From NCBI GenBank assembly GCA_947090765.1, contig OX352322.1:4819501-4883500 (forward strand): a stretch of DNA of 64,000 nucleotides, read 5' to 3'. Made by a program: the position numbers and the translations under genes. This DNA comes from Pseudomonas sp. MM223 (GTDB lineage: Bacteria; Pseudomonadota; Gammaproteobacteria; Pseudomonadales; Pseudomonadaceae). This document shows, in pieces, positions 30,893 to 39,591 of this stretch; the first letter of the stretch is position 1; every line of letters starts with the position of its first letter. Below the pieces are notes generated by a model. The model was given only the letters and a program-made list of their open reading frames with translations, had not been told where the DNA came from and ran no database searches.

Positions 30893-32303
30893 CGCCTGAT
30901 AAAAAAGTAAAGATCCTCGCCACCCTCGGCCCTGCGATCAACGGCATCGACGACATCCGCCAGCTGGTCGAAGCCGGGGTGAACATCTTCCGCCTCAACT
31001 TCAGCCACGGCGAACACGCTGACCACGCCCTGCGCTACCAGTGGATCCGCGAAGTGGAGCAGCAACTGAACTACCCGCTGGGCATCCTCATGGACCTGCA
31101 AGGGCCAAAGCTGCGCGTGGGCCGCTTTGCCGAAGGCAAGGTGCAACTGCAACGCGGCCAGGCGCTGCGCCTGGACCTGGACAAGGCCCCGGGCGACAGC
31201 CGCCGGGTCAACCTGCCACACCCTGAAATCATCGCGGCCCTTGAGCCCGGCATGGACCTGCTGCTGGACGACGGCAAGCTGCGCCTGCGCGTCACCGCCA
31301 AGCACAGCGACGCCATCGACACCGAAGTGCTGAACGGTGGCGAGCTGTCCGACCGCAAGGGCGTCAACGTACCGCAAGCGGTACTCGACCTGTCCCCGCT
31401 CACCGAAAAAGACCGCCGCGACCTGGCCTTTGGCCTGGGCTGGGCGTGGACTGGGTGGCCCTGTCGTTCGTACAGCGCCCTGAAGACATCGTTGAAGCGC
31501 GCCAGCTGATCGGCGACCGCGCCTACCTGATGGCCAAGATCGAGAAGCCATCGGCGGTCGAACAACTGCAAGCCATCGCCGAACTGGCAGACGCGATCAT
31601 GGTGGCCCGTGGTGACCTGGGCGTGGAAGTGCCGGCCGAAAGCGTGCCGCAAATCCAGAAGCGCATCATCAACACCTGCCGCCAGCTGGGCAAACCGGTG
31701 GTGGTGGCCACGCAGATGCTCGAATCGATGCGCTTCTCGCCAGCACCCACCCGTGCCGAAGTCACCGACGTGGCCAACGCCGTGGCCGAAGGGGCCGATG
31801 CGGTGATGCTGTCGGCCGAGACGGCCTCGGGTGACTACCCGCTGGAAGCCGTGCAGATGATGAGCAAAATCATCCGCCAGGTGGAGAACGGCCCGGACTA
31901 CCAGGCCCAACTCGACGTTGGGCGGCCGAAGGCCGAAGCTACCGTGTCGGACGCCATCAGTTGCGCCATCCGTCGCATCAGCGGCATCTTGCCGGTGGCG
32001 GTGCTGGTCAACTACAGCGAGTCGGGCGCCTCGACCCTGCGTGCTGCGCGTGAGCGGCCACGGGCACCGATCCTCAACCTGACGCCAAACCTGAACACTG
32101 CTCGCCGCCTGAGCGTGGCCTGGGGCGTGCATTCGGTGGTCAACGACCGCCTGCGCCAGGTGGACGAGGTGGTTTCCACCGCGCTGGAGATCGCCCAGGC
32201 GCAAGGCATGGCCAGCCGCGGCGACACGCTGCTGATCACTGCCGGTGTGCCTTTTGGCAAGCCAGGGTCGACTAACACGCTGCGGATCGAAACCTTGATC
32301 TGA
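30889..32303 (+). CDS. pyk: pyruvate kinase, with apparent single-base frameshift
   Basis: Converts phosphoenolpyruvate and ADP to pyruvate and ATP. The N-terminal part has KVKILATLGPAINGIDDIRQLVEAGVNIFRLNFSHG and the downstream part has LMAKIEKPSAVEQLQ and IMVARGDLGVEVPAE, with a full C-terminal domain. The frame breaks near 31435-31446: the expected LAFGLGLGVDWVALSF needs one more C in GGCCTGGGCTGGGCGTGG. Upstream frame ends at 31509, downstream frame runs to 32303. Together they give about 471 residues, normal for the enzyme. Either a sequencing error in a G/C run or a recent mutation. Confidence 0.9.
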
Positions 32304-32310
32304 GATTGCC

Positions 32311-32434
32311 GGGGGCGCTTTGCGCCCCATTCGCAGCACAAGGCTGCTCCTACAAAAGCACCGCGAAACCTTCTGGCTGCGCGACGCTCTTGTAGGAGCA
32401 GCCTTGTGCTGCGAATGGAGGGCGCAGCCCTCCC
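32311..32434. repeat. REP pair, type B (inverted)
   Basis: Inverted CGCAGCACAAGGCTGCTCCT palindromes with GGGGGCGC/GCGCCCC and GGAGGGCGC/GCCCTCC companions after pyk. Confidence 0.85.
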
Positions 32435-32515
32435 CGTACACCGATCTACCTGAACTGCGGAAAACCGAGGCCCAAAGAGGCCCACCGCCCTCCCATCAAC
32501 CTCACTGACTGCCCC

Positions 32516-33388
32516 ATGTACACCAAAAATTTCGTCAACCCGTGCCCCGACTGGGCCACGGCGTTACTCAACGGCTTCAGCCAGGTGCTGCTGCTGCGCA
32601 ACCCCCTGTGCGGCCTGTGCTGCCTGCTGGCCATCCTGCTGACCGCCCCCAACCTGGTCGGCGGCGCCCTGCTCGGCGCCCTGGCCGGCCTGCTGACCGC
32701 CCAGGCCCGCGGTTACGACCGCGCCGACCGCCAGGCCGGGCTGTACTGCTACAACGGCGTGCTCATCGGCCTGCTGATCAGCGCCGTGCTGCCCTGGTCG
32801 GTCATTCTGCCGCCGCTGATCATCGCTGCCGGCGGCCTGTCCAGCATCATCACCCACCAGTGGCGCAAACGCGGCGGCAAACTGCTGATCGCCTACACCG
32901 CACCTTTCGTGCTGCTGGGCTGGGCCGCGCTTCTGTTCGCCAACCCCTCGCCCAGCGGCTTCGTCGAAGCCGACCCGCTGTACGCCCTGGCACGCGGTGT
33001 GGGCCAGATCTTCCTGCTCGACCAACCCCTGGCTGGCTTGCTGATCATCCTCGGCATGCTGATTGCCAACCCCTATGCAGCGCTGTGGGCGGTAATCGGC
33101 TCGGCCATTGGCGGTGGTGTAGCGCTGCTCGCAGACCAGGCACAGGCTGCGTGGCTGGGCCTGTATGGCTTTAACGCCGCACTGGCGGCATTGGCCTTCA
33201 GCCGCCAGGGTGAAAAACCTTGGGTAACGCTGCTGGCAATTGCCTTGGCGCTGTTGCTGCAACCGCTGTTCAAGCTGCTGCCGGTAGCCGGCCTGACCGC
33301 GCCCTTTGTCGCGGCCTGCTGGCTGATGCACCTGGGCAACCACCTGGCGCAGCCCAGGCAGCGCGACGCCCGCCGCTTGCACAGCTGA
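32516..33388 (+). CDS. urea transporter (UT family)
   Basis: Inner-membrane urea channel-type protein, 290 aa, with about ten hydrophobic segments arranged as two repeats. Family hallmarks are NGFSQVLLLRNPLCGL, GLYCYNGVLIGL and the second-half GLYGFNAALAALAF, the two pseudo-symmetric asparagine motifs. Urea is a product of AllA in this pathway, so the transporter may take up or release it. Start ATG with little Shine-Dalgarno sequence; no obvious operon partner. Confidence 0.88.
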   Translation: MYTKNFVNPCPDWATALLNGFSQVLLLRNPLCGLCCLLAILLTAPNLVGGALLGALAGLLTAQARGYDRADRQAGLYCYNGVLIGLLISAVLPWSVILPPLIIAAGGLSSIITHQWRKRGGKLLIAYTAPFVLLGWAALLFANPSPSGFVEADPLYALARGVGQIFLLDQPLAGLLIILGMLIANPYAALWAVIGSAIGGGVALLADQAQAAWLGLYGFNAALAALAFSRQGEKPWVTLLAIALALLLQPLFKLLPVAGLTAPFVAACWLMHLGNHLAQPRQRDARRLHS

Positions 33389-33432
33389 TACGCAGCCCCT
33401 AGGCTCTGCCCACTGCATTGTGGAACAAGCCA

Positions 33433-34257
33433 ATGAACAACCCTGCAAGCCTGCGCGAGCGGCTTTACGTGATCGTCTTCCAGACCGACACCGTGGCTGG
33501 AAGACGCTTCGACAAAATCCTCCTGCTGATCATCCTGGCCAGCCTGGTTACAGTGATTCTCGACAGCATCGACGAAGTGCACCAGGGCTACGCTGGCCTG
33601 CTCGCCGCCATCGAGTGGGGCTTCACTGCGATCTTCCTGGCCGAATACATCACCCGCCTGTACTGCTCGCCCAAGCCCTTGCGCTATGCGTTCAGCTTCT
33701 ACGGCCTGGTCGATTTGCTGGCGATCGTGCCGGGCATCATCGCCCTGTACTACAGCGACGCCCAGTACCTGCTGATTATCCGGGTGATACGGATGCTGCG
33801 GATTTTCCGCGTGCTCAAGCTCAGCCCGTACCTCAAGCAGGCCCATTACCTGCTGGAGGCACTGCGCGGCAGCAAGCAGAAGATCATCGTGTTTCTGGTG
33901 ACGGTATCGACCTTGGTGACGGTATTCGGCACCTTGATGTATGTGATCGAAGGGCCGGAGCATGGCTTTACCAGCATCCCCAAGGGCATCTACTGGGCCA
34001 TCGTCACCCTCACCACCGTGGGCTTTGGTGACATCGTGCCGAAGACGCCGCTGGGGCAGGTGCTGTCGTCGCTGGTGATGATTACCGGTTACTCGATCAT
34101 TGCGGTGCCGACCGGCATCTTTACCGCCGAGCTGGCCAATGCCATGCGTGGCGAGCAACTCAAGCATGACTGCCCTTCGTGTCACAAAGGCAGCCATGAG
34201 CATGGCGCAGCGTTCTGCTCACGCTGTGGCAGCGGGTTGTTTCGCAAGGTCGGCTGA
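33433..34257 (+). CDS. voltage-gated-type potassium channel
   Basis: A six-helix ion channel of 274 aa. The S4-like arginine helix LLIIRVIRMLRIFRVLKL lies near residues 114-130 and the selectivity filter TLTTVGFGD near 192-200. The C-terminus carries a small Cys/His cluster (CPSCHKGSHEHGAAFCSRCG) that looks like a rubredoxin-type zinc ribbon, known in some proteobacterial channels. Its 3' end overlaps the convergent alginate-lyase-like gene by 39 bp. Confidence 0.92.
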   Translation: MNNPASLRERLYVIVFQTDTVAGRRFDKILLLIILASLVTVILDSIDEVHQGYAGLLAAIEWGFTAIFLAEYITRLYCSPKPLRYAFSFYGLVDLLAIVPGIIALYYSDAQYLLIIRVIRMLRIFRVLKLSPYLKQAHYLLEALRGSKQKIIVFLVTVSTLVTVFGTLMYVIEGPEHGFTSIPKGIYWAIVTLTTVGFGDIVPKTPLGQVLSSLVMITGYSIIAVPTGIFTAELANAMRGEQLKHDCPSCHKGSHEHGAAFCSRCGSGLFRKVG

Positions 34258-35292
34258 AGTGCGGTCATTGCCGTGGGTGACATGGCCCCAGATGGGGAAC
34301 TCCTTCAGAAACCGCAACGGCCTCACCCCTGCGGCAAGAAACAGATCAGGTAATTGCAGGTTCTGGCCTTGATAGTAACGCACGGCCAACTCTGAATAGG
34401 TGCTCAACTTGGTGTGCGAACAATCAAAGCCCTCACCCGTGAGCACCGTCCTGGCCATGTACTGAAGCCCCATCGACAAGCGTGGCCGTACATCGTTCTT
34501 GTACTTGACCTCGTACAGTTCCGGGCTGCCCTGGTTGTACACGGTTTCCGCAGCTTCGACGAACGCACTCAGCGTGTACTGCGGGTGGTGGCAATCCTGG
34601 CGCCCCTCAAGCTCCGTCAAGCGCCCCGAGCCACTCAGGATCAGCCTCGGCATTGCCGTTTTGATCACCTCTACACCGGCGTCATAGCGTGCCCGATTAT
34701 CCTGAAACACCCCAACCGAGATCATCGCCAAACCCGCAGAAGCCCCCCAGTTGCTGTCAGTCCTGCCTTTGGCTTTCTCGGCTTCCACGTACAACTTGTC
34801 CAGAAACCGGTTGAACTGGGCCACCTTGTCCGCAGGCCAGCCGGCAGCACCCTGTGCATGGTGCTTGATGATCTCTGCTGCATTCGCCCACACCGGTGCG
34901 GACCAGGCGGATTCGAGCTGGGGCTGTACTGTGGATTTCGGGCTGTTCATGCGTTGGTATGTGGATGCCCAGCCATCCAGTATTTCGATGGCCCGGTCCC
35001 GGTAACGCGGGTCATTACTCTGAACCCAACGCAGCGCCAGCACGTAGGCCGCGGCCGAGTCCTCCTTGAATTGTTTCTCTGTCGGGGTCAACTCGCCGGG
35101 CAGTACTTCGATGATCGCATAAGGCTGGAAGGGGTAGCCCAGGCTGGCGTACTTCTCTTTGAGCATGGCCTCGTAGCCTGCCTTGATCGCGGAGGGTTCA
35201 GTGCTGTTGGCCTTGCTGGCAAAATCATGCAGGCGCGCTTGGCTGTTGAGCAAGCCTGGGTGAGCGAAGGTAGTTGATGTGGTGTGGGTCAT
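34219..35292 (-). CDS. alginate lyase-family protein
   Basis: A 357-aa all-helical protein resembling the alginate-lyase/(alpha/alpha) toroid family: the DSAAAYVLALRWVQSNDPRYRDRAIEILDGW repeat, WSAPVWANAAEIIKH, then SNWGASAGLAMISVGVFQDN and CHHPQYTLSAFVEAAE with catalytic-type Asn, His and Tyr. No signal peptide is visible, unusual for an alginate lyase, so it may be cytoplasmic or exported by another route. The 239-bp gap to the sulfate-binding gene shows no further gene. Confidence 0.75.
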   Translation of the reverse strand: MTHTTSTTFAHPGLLNSQARLHDFASKANSTEPSAIKAGYEAMLKEKYASLGYPFQPYAIIEVLPGELTPTEKQFKEDSAAAYVLALRWVQSNDPRYRDRAIEILDGWASTYQRMNSPKSTVQPQLESAWSAPVWANAAEIIKHHAQGAAGWPADKVAQFNRFLDKLYVEAEKAKGRTDSNWGASAGLAMISVGVFQDNRARYDAGVEVIKTAMPRLILSGSGRLTELEGRQDCHHPQYTLSAFVEAAETVYNQGSPELYEVKYKNDVRPRLSMGLQYMARTVLTGEGFDCSHTKLSTYSELAVRYYQGQNLQLPDLFLAAGVRPLRFLKEFPIWGHVTHGNDRTSADLAKQPAATA

Positions 35293-35531
35293 GGTCTCTC
35301 ATTCTCGTCTGCTGAAAGTGCGACCAACCGTCCTGGCCGCCAGACTGAAGGCTGACGTTGAAACCCGTGCCCAACTACTCGCAGAAATGCGAGTTGCCTG
35401 ACCCAATCACCACGCATGCAGCCGCGCGATCCGCATAAGCAAAGAGCCAATTCGTCTTTAAGTGCGTGATAACCAAACGCTATAGTCGCTGGCACACTGC
35501 CAAACCGTTGAACCACAACAAGGAATGCTTC

Positions 35532-36530
35532 GTGAAAAAGCTCTTCACCGCCTCGCTGCTCGCCGCAGGCCTGGCCCTGGGCAACCTCGCCCAGGCCGCC
35601 CCTACCCTGCTGAACGTTTCCTACGACGTGATGCGCGACTTCTACAAGGACTACAACCCGGCCTTCCAGAAGCACTGGGAAGCCGAGCACAAAGAGAAGG
35701 TCAACGTGCAGATGTCCTTCGGCGGCTCCAGCAAGCAGGCGCGTGCAGTGATCGATGGCCTGCCGGCCGATGTCATCACCATGAACATGGCCACCGACAT
35801 CAACGCCCTGGTCGACAATGGCAAACTGGTGCCGGACAACTGGGTAACCCGCCTGCCGAACAACAGCGCGCCGTTTACCTCGGCTACCGTGTTCATCGTG
35901 CGCAAGGGCAACCCGAAAGCCCTGAAAGACTGGCCCGACCTGCTCAAGGACGGTGTGCAGGTGATCGTGCCCAACCCGAAAACGTCGGGTAACGGCCGCT
36001 ACACCTACCTGTCGGCGTGGGGCTATGTGCTCAAGCAAGGCGGTGATGAAACCAAGGCCCGCGACTTCGTCGGCAAGCTGTTCAAGCAGGCACCAGTGCT
36101 GGACACCGGTGGCCGTGCCGCCACCACCACCTTCATGACCAACCAGATTGGTGATGTGCTGGTCACCTTCGAGAACGAAGCCGAGATGATCGCCCGCGAG
36201 TTCGGCCGCGACCAGTTCGAAGTGGTTTACCCAAGCGTGTCGGCTGAAGCCGAGCCGCCTGTCAGTGTGGTCGACAAAGTCGTGGCGAAGAAAGGTACCA
36301 AGGCGGTGGCCGAGGAATACCTGAAGTACCTGTGGTCGCCAGAAGCCCAGGAAATTGCCGCCAACAACTACCTGCGCCCACGCGATCCAGCAGTGCTGGC
36401 CAAGTACACCGACCGCTTCCCGAAAGTGGACTTCCTGTCGGTGGAAAAAACCTTTGGTGACTGGCGCACCGTGCAGAAGACCCACTTCAATGATGGCGGG
36501 GTGTTTGACCAGATCTATACCGGTCAGTAA
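35532..36530 (+). CDS. sulfate/thiosulfate ABC transporter substrate-binding protein
   Basis: Periplasmic binding protein of 332 aa with signal peptide KKLFTASLLAAGLALGNLAQA. Family motifs include LLNVSYDVMRDFYKDYN, MSFGGSSKQARAVIDGLPADVITMN, PNPKTSGNGRYTYL and PVSVVDKVV. It starts with GTG after AAGGAATG. No permease or ATPase genes adjoin, so it must serve a transporter encoded elsewhere. Confidence 0.93.
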   Translation: MKKLFTASLLAAGLALGNLAQAAPTLLNVSYDVMRDFYKDYNPAFQKHWEAEHKEKVNVQMSFGGSSKQARAVIDGLPADVITMNMATDINALVDNGKLVPDNWVTRLPNNSAPFTSATVFIVRKGNPKALKDWPDLLKDGVQVIVPNPKTSGNGRYTYLSAWGYVLKQGGDETKARDFVGKLFKQAPVLDTGGRAATTTFMTNQIGDVLVTFENEAEMIAREFGRDQFEVVYPSVSAEAEPPVSVVDKVVAKKGTKAVAEEYLKYLWSPEAQEIAANNYLRPRDPAVLAKYTDRFPKVDFLSVEKTFGDWRTVQKTHFNDGGVFDQIYTGQ

Positions 36531-36545
36531 TTGATGTAAACAGGC

Positions 36546-36645
36546 CCGGCCCTATCGCCGGCAAGCCAGCTCCCACATGGATTTGCACAATGCCCGAGGC
36601 GTGTACAGTACCTGTGGGAGCTGGCTTGCCGGCGATAGGGCCGGT
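36546..36645. repeat. REP pair, type A (inverted)
   Basis: GGCCCTATCGCCGGCAAGCC and its inverted copy, between the sulfate-binding gene and the convergent methyltransferase gene. Confidence 0.85.
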
Positions 36646-36655
36646 ACTGGCAACC

Positions 36656-37582
36656 TCAGGTCTGACTGAATACCAGAGCCTTCAGCCCCCCCGCCGGGTC
36701 CACATCCGGAAACTCCGGCGGGTTCTCCAGCCGCTCGACAAACGCCAGCGTCGGCGCGTGCTCAACCATCCCCTCAATCAGGAATTCCGGCCCGATACCC
36801 GGGTCGTTCACACACGCCAACACCGTCCCTCCCTCATTCAACAACTCCGGCAACCGCCGCAGGATCTTCGCGTAATCCTGGGTCAGCACAAAGCTGCCAC
36901 GCTGGAAGGTCGGCGGGTCGATGATGATCAGGTCGTAAGGCCCGTACTTGCGCACCTTGCCCCATGACTTGAACAGTTCATGCCCCAGGTAGGCTACCCG
37001 CGACGCATCGTGGCCATTGAGGCGATGGTTATCGCGCCCACGGGACAGCGCAGACTTGGCCATGTCCAGGTTCACCACCTGCTCGGCGCCCCCGGCAATG
37101 GCTGCCACCGAGAAGCCGCAGGTGTAGGCGAACAGGTTCAGCACACGCTTGCCCGCTGCCTGCTCGCGCACCCAGCGCCGGCCGTAACGCATGTCGAGGA
37201 ACAGGCCATTGTTCTGCCGCACGCCCAGGTCCAGCAGGTAGGTCAGGCCGTCTTCCACCACTTCACGCTGCTGGCACGGCTCGCCCAGCAGCCACTGGCC
37301 GGGGCTGTCGGGCAGGTAGCGGTGCTGGATGAGGATGGCTTGGCCAGCCCATTGCGGGGCCTGGGCCACGTTGCGCAGCATGGCTTCCAGCGCGGCCAGT
37401 TGGCCTTCGGGCAGCTCGCGGAACAGGGCTACCGACAGCACGCCTTGCAACCAGTCGACAGTGACCTGCTCCAGGCCTGCCCAGCAGCGGCCACGGCCAT
37501 GGAACAGGCGGCGGGTTTCCTGCGGGGCAGGGTCGAGGGCGGCGAGCAGGTGCTGCTCAAGGGTGTGGATCGGGGAGGTCAT
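36656..37582 (-). CDS. class I SAM-dependent methyltransferase (RlmI/RlmK-like)
   Basis: A 308-aa methyltransferase. The SAM-binding motif I is VLNLFAYTCGFSVAAIAGGA, motif II ends in VNLDMAKSALSRGRDNHRLNG, and motif IV is LIIIDPPTFQRG, characteristic of rRNA cytosine-5 methyltransferases of the RlmI group. The N-terminal region is short and lacks a clear PUA domain, so the target, RNA or other, is uncertain. Confidence 0.85.
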   Translation of the reverse strand: MTSPIHTLEQHLLAALDPAPQETRRLFHGRGRCWAGLEQVTVDWLQGVLSVALFRELPEGQLAALEAMLRNVAQAPQWAGQAILIQHRYLPDSPGQWLLGEPCQQREVVEDGLTYLLDLGVRQNNGLFLDMRYGRRWVREQAAGKRVLNLFAYTCGFSVAAIAGGAEQVVNLDMAKSALSRGRDNHRLNGHDASRVAYLGHELFKSWGKVRKYGPYDLIIIDPPTFQRGSFVLTQDYAKILRRLPELLNEGGTVLACVNDPGIGPEFLIEGMVEHAPTLAFVERLENPPEFPDVDPAGGLKALVFSQT

Positions 37583-37650
37583 GGTGGGTCGCAGGCTGGC
37601 AAAAACGGCATTCTACCTTGCTGGCCTCTTCGCGGGCACGCAAGGTCACC

Positions 37651-38547
37651 TCAAGGCTTGACTACAACCCGCGCCGGCCGAAACCACCACCCCTGCTGCA
37701 TCCCTGCTGCCGCCAGCAGTATCAATGCAACCCCAACCCATTGCAGCGGCGCCAAGCGATGCCCGAACGCCACCCAATCCACCAAAATTGCCGCAATCGG
37801 GTAAATGAACGACAGCGCCCCCGTCAACGCCGTGGGCAAACGCTGAATGGCACTGTACAGCAACACATACATAAGGCCGGTGTGGACCATGCCCAGTGTC
37901 AGCAAGCTGGCCAATGCCGGCATTTCGCCCGGTAACCCGCCGAGGTTGACCCAAGGCGCCAGCAACAGCACACCCGTCGTTACCTGAATCAACGCAATCA
38001 GGTGCGGTGGAGTGCCTTTCAGCCGCTTGATGATCAACGCCGCAATGGCATACAAAAACGCCGCGCCCAGTGCCAGGGCAATGCCCAGCAGGTAATCTTC
38101 GCCACCGCCCTGCCCCGCACCATGGGCGCTGACGATGGCCAACATGCCGAGGAACGCCACGCTCAGCCAGGCAAGCTTGGCCAGGGTGATCTTCTCGCCG
38201 AGGAACAACGCCGCCAGCCCCACCAGCATGAATGGCTGTACGTTGTACACCGCCGTGCCAATGGCAATCGATGCACGTGAATACGAGGCAAACAACAACA
38301 GCCAGTTACCGACAATCGCCACCCCGCTGGCAATCGCCAGCAGAAACGCCGTGCGGCTGATCACACCCGCCCGCAAAAAACCGAAAGCGGCGCAAATCAC
38401 CAGCAAGGTCACGGCACCGAACACGCAACGCCAGAACACAACGTCCAGTACCGGCTGGCCGGACACCAGCACGAACCAGCCAATGGTCCCGGAAATCAGC
38501 ATGGCGGCGACCATTTCCAGCGAGCCACGGCGCAACGAACTGTCCAT
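37651..38547 (-). CDS. EamA/DMT-family transporter
   Basis: A 298-aa inner-membrane protein with ten predicted helices and two EamA repeats, typical of exporters for amino acids or metabolites. Motifs include FWRCVFGAVTLLVICAAFG and the second-repeat ALSFIYPIAAILVDWVAFG. The ATG at 38547 is preceded by an excellent GGGAGGTG. It is divergent from an Lrp-family gene, the usual arrangement for a regulator of an amino-acid exporter. Confidence 0.87.
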   Translation of the reverse strand: MDSSLRRGSLEMVAAMLISGTIGWFVLVSGQPVLDVVFWRCVFGAVTLLVICAAFGFLRAGVISRTAFLLAIASGVAIVGNWLLLFASYSRASIAIGTAVYNVQPFMLVGLAALFLGEKITLAKLAWLSVAFLGMLAIVSAHGAGQGGGEDYLLGIALALGAAFLYAIAALIIKRLKGTPPHLIALIQVTTGVLLLAPWVNLGGLPGEMPALASLLTLGMVHTGLMYVLLYSAIQRLPTALTGALSFIYPIAAILVDWVAFGHRLAPLQWVGVALILLAAAGMQQGWWFRPARVVVKP

Positions 38548-38680
38548 CTCACACCTCCCGTTGTTGATGGCAACAGTATGCAAAGGTTGCCGCCGGGCCT
38601 TCCAGCGGATAACCAAGGCAAATTGGCAGCCTTGCCTTTACTATCAAGGCAAATAACGCCAATTACCTGATGAGGTGCCC

Positions 38681-39118
38681 ATGACCGATGCCATCGACCA
38701 ACTGTTGATCAATGCACTGATGGAGGACTCGCGCCGCTCGCTCAAAGCCCTGGCGCAAGTCAGCGGGTTGTCGGCGCCCAGCGTCAGCGAGCGCCTGCGC
38801 CGGCTGGAAGAGCGTGGCGTGCTGCGCGGTTACACGGTGGAGGTCGACCCGCGTGCCTTTGGTTACCAGTTGCAGGCCATCGTGCGCATTCGCCCGTTGC
38901 CGGGCCAGCTGCAGGAGGTGGAACGGCAGATCATTGCCATGCCCGAGTTCACCGAGTGCGACAAGGTCACCGGCGAGGACTGTTTCATTGCCCGGCTGCA
39001 TGTGCGCTCGATGGAGCAGTTGGACACCCTGCTCGACCGCATCAATGTGCTGGCCGAGACCAACACCGCCATCATCAAGAAAAGCCCGGTGAAGCGGCGG
39101 TTACCGCCGATGGATTGA
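38681..39118 (+). CDS. Lrp/AsnC-family transcriptional regulator
   Basis: A 145-aa regulator with N-terminal helix-turn-helix (IDQLLINALMEDSRRSLKALAQVSGLSAPSVSERLRRLEERGVL) and C-terminal RAM ligand domain (RIRPLPGQLQEVERQI, CDKVTGEDCFIARLHV). The ATG at 38681 has TGAGGTG upstream. It probably controls the divergent EamA exporter; the ligand is unknown. Confidence 0.9.
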   Translation: MTDAIDQLLINALMEDSRRSLKALAQVSGLSAPSVSERLRRLEERGVLRGYTVEVDPRAFGYQLQAIVRIRPLPGQLQEVERQIIAMPEFTECDKVTGEDCFIARLHVRSMEQLDTLLDRINVLAETNTAIIKKSPVKRRLPPMD

Positions 39119-39167
39119 TTTCGTCTGTACCCGCGAAGAGGCCTGCGCAGGAAAAGCTGACTATTTT

Positions 39168-39177
39168 TTGTACACAC
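39168..39177. promoter_or_regulatory. weak TTGTAYACAA-like box
   Basis: TTGTACACAC, followed by a mirrored TGTGTGCAC at 39200-39208. It matches nine of ten positions and lies 415 bp upstream of the NCS1 start, so it is less certain than the box at 39428. Confidence 0.3.
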
Positions 39178-39257
39178 AAATGTCACCATAAGTGCCATTT
39201 TTGTGTGCACTTTCTCCAACGGCGCCCCATTGCGTTACACACTCCCCGCCACTAATT

Positions 39258-39273
39258 TTGACCATTCGATCAA
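39258..39273. promoter_or_regulatory. RutR-like palindrome before the NCS1 transporter
   Basis: TTGACCATTCGATCAA, similar to the RutR box and to the palindromes at 3098 and 11200; a half-site TGGTCAA follows at 39309-39315. The 473-bp leader is AT-rich and holds no gene. Confidence 0.5.
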
Positions 39274-39337
39274 CTAACTAATCCATAAAAAATTTAAACC
39301 TGTTCATTTGGTCAACTTATAGCCCATTTATTTCATT

Positions 39338-39362
39338 AACTTATCTTTCAAAAAGATAAGTT
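39338..39362. promoter_or_regulatory. perfect 11-bp hairpin in the NCS1 leader
   Basis: Arms AACTTATCTTT and AAAGATAAGTT around a 3-base loop. It may be an operator or an attenuator; no T-run follows on the plus strand. Confidence 0.4.
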
Positions 39363-39427
39363 CGAAATTATCACCTGTAGAAACCTGCTTCCCCTTGGCA
39401 TGGAACTCGCTTTTGTGTGTTCGTGTT

Positions 39428-39437
39428 TTGTATACAA
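39428..39437. promoter_or_regulatory. TTGTAYACAA operator candidate (NCS1 transporter)
   Basis: TTGTATACAA, perfect palindrome, 155 bp before the NCS1 transporter start; same as the puuE and gcl boxes. Confidence 0.6.
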
Positions 39438-39591
39438 CTTAAACAAAACATAAATACACAAGAACCCGCGACGCCGGCCCAAAACCGGCCGCCGCGCCCA
39501 GAACCCTGTGATGCCAAGCTGCACCGACGAGATGGCGAGCCCGTGCGCATGCCCGCTCATCGCAGTCAACGTGCATCAGGAGCCCGCCGGA

